DNA from: Puia dinghuensis
GTDB lineage: Bacteria; Bacteroidota; Bacteroidia; Chitinophagales; Chitinophagaceae
Assembly: GCA_026224995.1 (NCBI GenBank)
Contig: JAMFRX010000596.1
Coordinates: 1 to 7,491, forward strand
Direction: 5' to 3'
Length of the DNA: 7,491 nucleotides
Below the pieces are notes generated by a model. That model saw nothing but the letters and a program-made list of their open reading frames with translations. It searched no databases and had not been told where the DNA came from. The position numbers and the translations under genes are program-made. Numbering within the stretch: the stretch's first letter is position 1; each line of letters starts with the position of its first letter. Below, piece by piece: positions 6,429 through 7,491 of the stretch.

Positions 6429-7491
6429 TCAGTTTCGTTTAAGCCGGCGCAAGAAAAAATATAGCAAAAAGAAGACAGCGAAAATGATCACGCAATAAAA
6501 CGCCGACCACGGATCGGAGATGGCGATGCTCGTCGTTACGCACAAATAGGCGAGTATGAAGAAGGCTGGTATCCAGGGATAGCCTTTCATCCGGTAGATG
6601 TCCCGGTCCTCGCCCATTTTACGGCGCCGCAGCAGGAAGATCGTGGATGCGGAAGTCGCGAAAGCGATGCTATCGAGAAAAATGGTATAGTCGATGATCT
6701 TCTCCACCGCGCTGGTGAAGAGCAATGTCATGACGATGGTGGCGGCGAAGGCGGTGAGCGACCAGATGATGACGCCATGGCGGGCCGTCGTCCGCTTAAA
6801 GACCCCTGGCAGGATACCTTCGTCGCTCATGGCGAACATCACCCGGGGATTGCTCATCATCGAGACGTTCACATAGGCGAGCACGGAGAGGAACATCAGG
6901 CATCTCAGGATGGCGTCGCCTGCCGGGCCAAAAAGATGCCCCATCAGCTGGGCCGCAATGGCGTCGGCCGATTGCAGCTGATGAAACCCGAGGACCTTCA
7001 CATACACAAGGTTCAGGGAAAGATAGAGGGTGATGATAATGGCGATTCCATAGCCGATGCCGCGCGGGGTGGTGCGGCCGGCATTCTTCACGTCCCCGCC
7101 GAAGTTGATGGTCTGCTGGTAGCCGCCATAGCTGAAGGAGACGGCTACAAGCGCGAATCCGAGGGCCTTGAAGAATCCCAGCTGTGTTCCGGGCGCCATG
7201 ACCGTCGCAGCGGCAGGAGCCTGGAGCGGGTGGCTGCCGAAGACAGACGCCAGCAAGAGCAGGATCAGCAGGATCTTTATCAGCGTAAGGATATTCTGTA
7301 CCCGGCTGCTCATCTTGAGGCCAAGCAGGTTGATAATGAAAAAGAAGACCACCGCGGCCGCGGTAACGCCCCCGCGAAAGATCCCGGGTACGGCGCCGGC
7401 ATAAAAGAAATGCCCGATATATTCCGCGCCGACGACGCCGACGAGCGCGGTGGAGCCAGCATTGGACACCAGCTCTATGCAGTTGATGGAA
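6429..7491 (-). CDS. APC-superfamily amino acid permease, N-terminus beyond the window
   Basis: This is an integral inner-membrane transporter of the amino acid-polyamine-organocation superfamily. The frame stays open to the right edge (reading SINCIELVSNAGS from the last bases), so the gene is cut there; the GTG at 7469 is internal and not the true start. About 353 residues are visible against 430-500 usual for the family, so roughly the first two membrane helices are missing. Nine to ten hydrophobic helices can be counted, for example VTAAAVVFFFIINLLG, TLIKILLILLLLASVFG and FYCVIIFAVFFLLYFFL. Family signatures include GLKMSSRVQNILTLIK (after a membrane helix), FSYGGYQQ followed by FGGDVKNAGRTTPRG (the counterpart of the usual GE[IV]KNP...PR motif, here with Asp and Ala), MSNPRVMFAMSDEGILP, and KGYPWIPAFFILAY near the end. 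The tail FLRRLKRN is basic and probably cytoplasmic. Substrate unknown; coupling to the downstream lyase hints at a sulfur or related amino acid. Confidence 0.9.
   Translation of the reverse strand, partial: SINCIELVSNAGSTALVGVVGAEYIGHFFYAGAVPGIFRGGVTAAAVVFFFIINLLGLKMSSRVQNILTLIKILLILLLLASVFGSHPLQAPAAATVMAPGTQLGFFKALGFALVAVSFSYGGYQQTINFGGDVKNAGRTTPRGIGYGIAIIITLYLSLNLVYVKVLGFHQLQSADAIAAQLMGHLFGPAGDAILRCLMFLSVLAYVNVSMMSNPRVMFAMSDEGILPGVFKRTTARHGVIIWSLTAFAATIVMTLLFTSAVEKIIDYTIFLDSIAFATSASTIFLLRRRKMGEDRDIYRMKGYPWIPAFFILAYLCVTTSIAISDPWSAFYCVIIFAVFFLLYFFLRRLKRN

Overview
The window reads as a chromosomal piece of a Bacteroidota bacterium, probably a moderately GC-rich one such as a member of the Chitinophagales. 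This is inferred from the protein style (a GpsA with a long variant segment before LGDLLVTCYS, a TolC-like protein with a typical Bacteroidota signal peptide), weak Shine-Dalgarno sequences, and a Bacteroidota-like promoter pattern. Every supported gene lies on the minus strand, so transcription runs from the right edge towards position 1.

Right part (about 7491 to 1178): a compact GC-rich run in the order amino acid permease (5' end cut off by the window edge), Cys/Met-metabolism PLP enzyme of cystathionine beta-lyase type, TolC-like outer-membrane channel, MacA/HlyD-like periplasmic adaptor, gpsA (glycerol-3-phosphate dehydrogenase), and a 36-residue putative membrane microprotein. The gaps are 2, 34, 7, 4 and 47 bases, so this is very likely one operon or two nested ones. 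Permease and PLP enzyme may handle a (sulfur) amino acid. Channel and adaptor form the outer two-thirds of a tripartite efflux pump whose inner-membrane component is not in the window. GpsA supplies sn-glycerol-3-phosphate for phospholipids. The joint arrangement looks like convenience of transcription rather than one pathway.

Left part (about 1140 to 31): a markedly AT-richer two-gene unit, with a Panacea-domain (DUF4065/SocA-like) antitoxin followed after one base by a 145-residue protein that looks like a distant PemK/MazF-type toxin. A perfect 6-bp inverted repeat (positions 1116-1132) sits inside a promoter-like sequence just upstream, as expected for an autoregulated toxin-antitoxin operon. 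The sharp change in composition at about 1140-1160 suggests that this module was acquired separately from the housekeeping operon.

The most interesting items are the Panacea toxin-antitoxin pair with a divergent toxin, its operator-like palindrome, and the microprotein gene behind gpsA. No RNA genes, CRISPR arrays, transposases or convincing intrinsic terminators were found.
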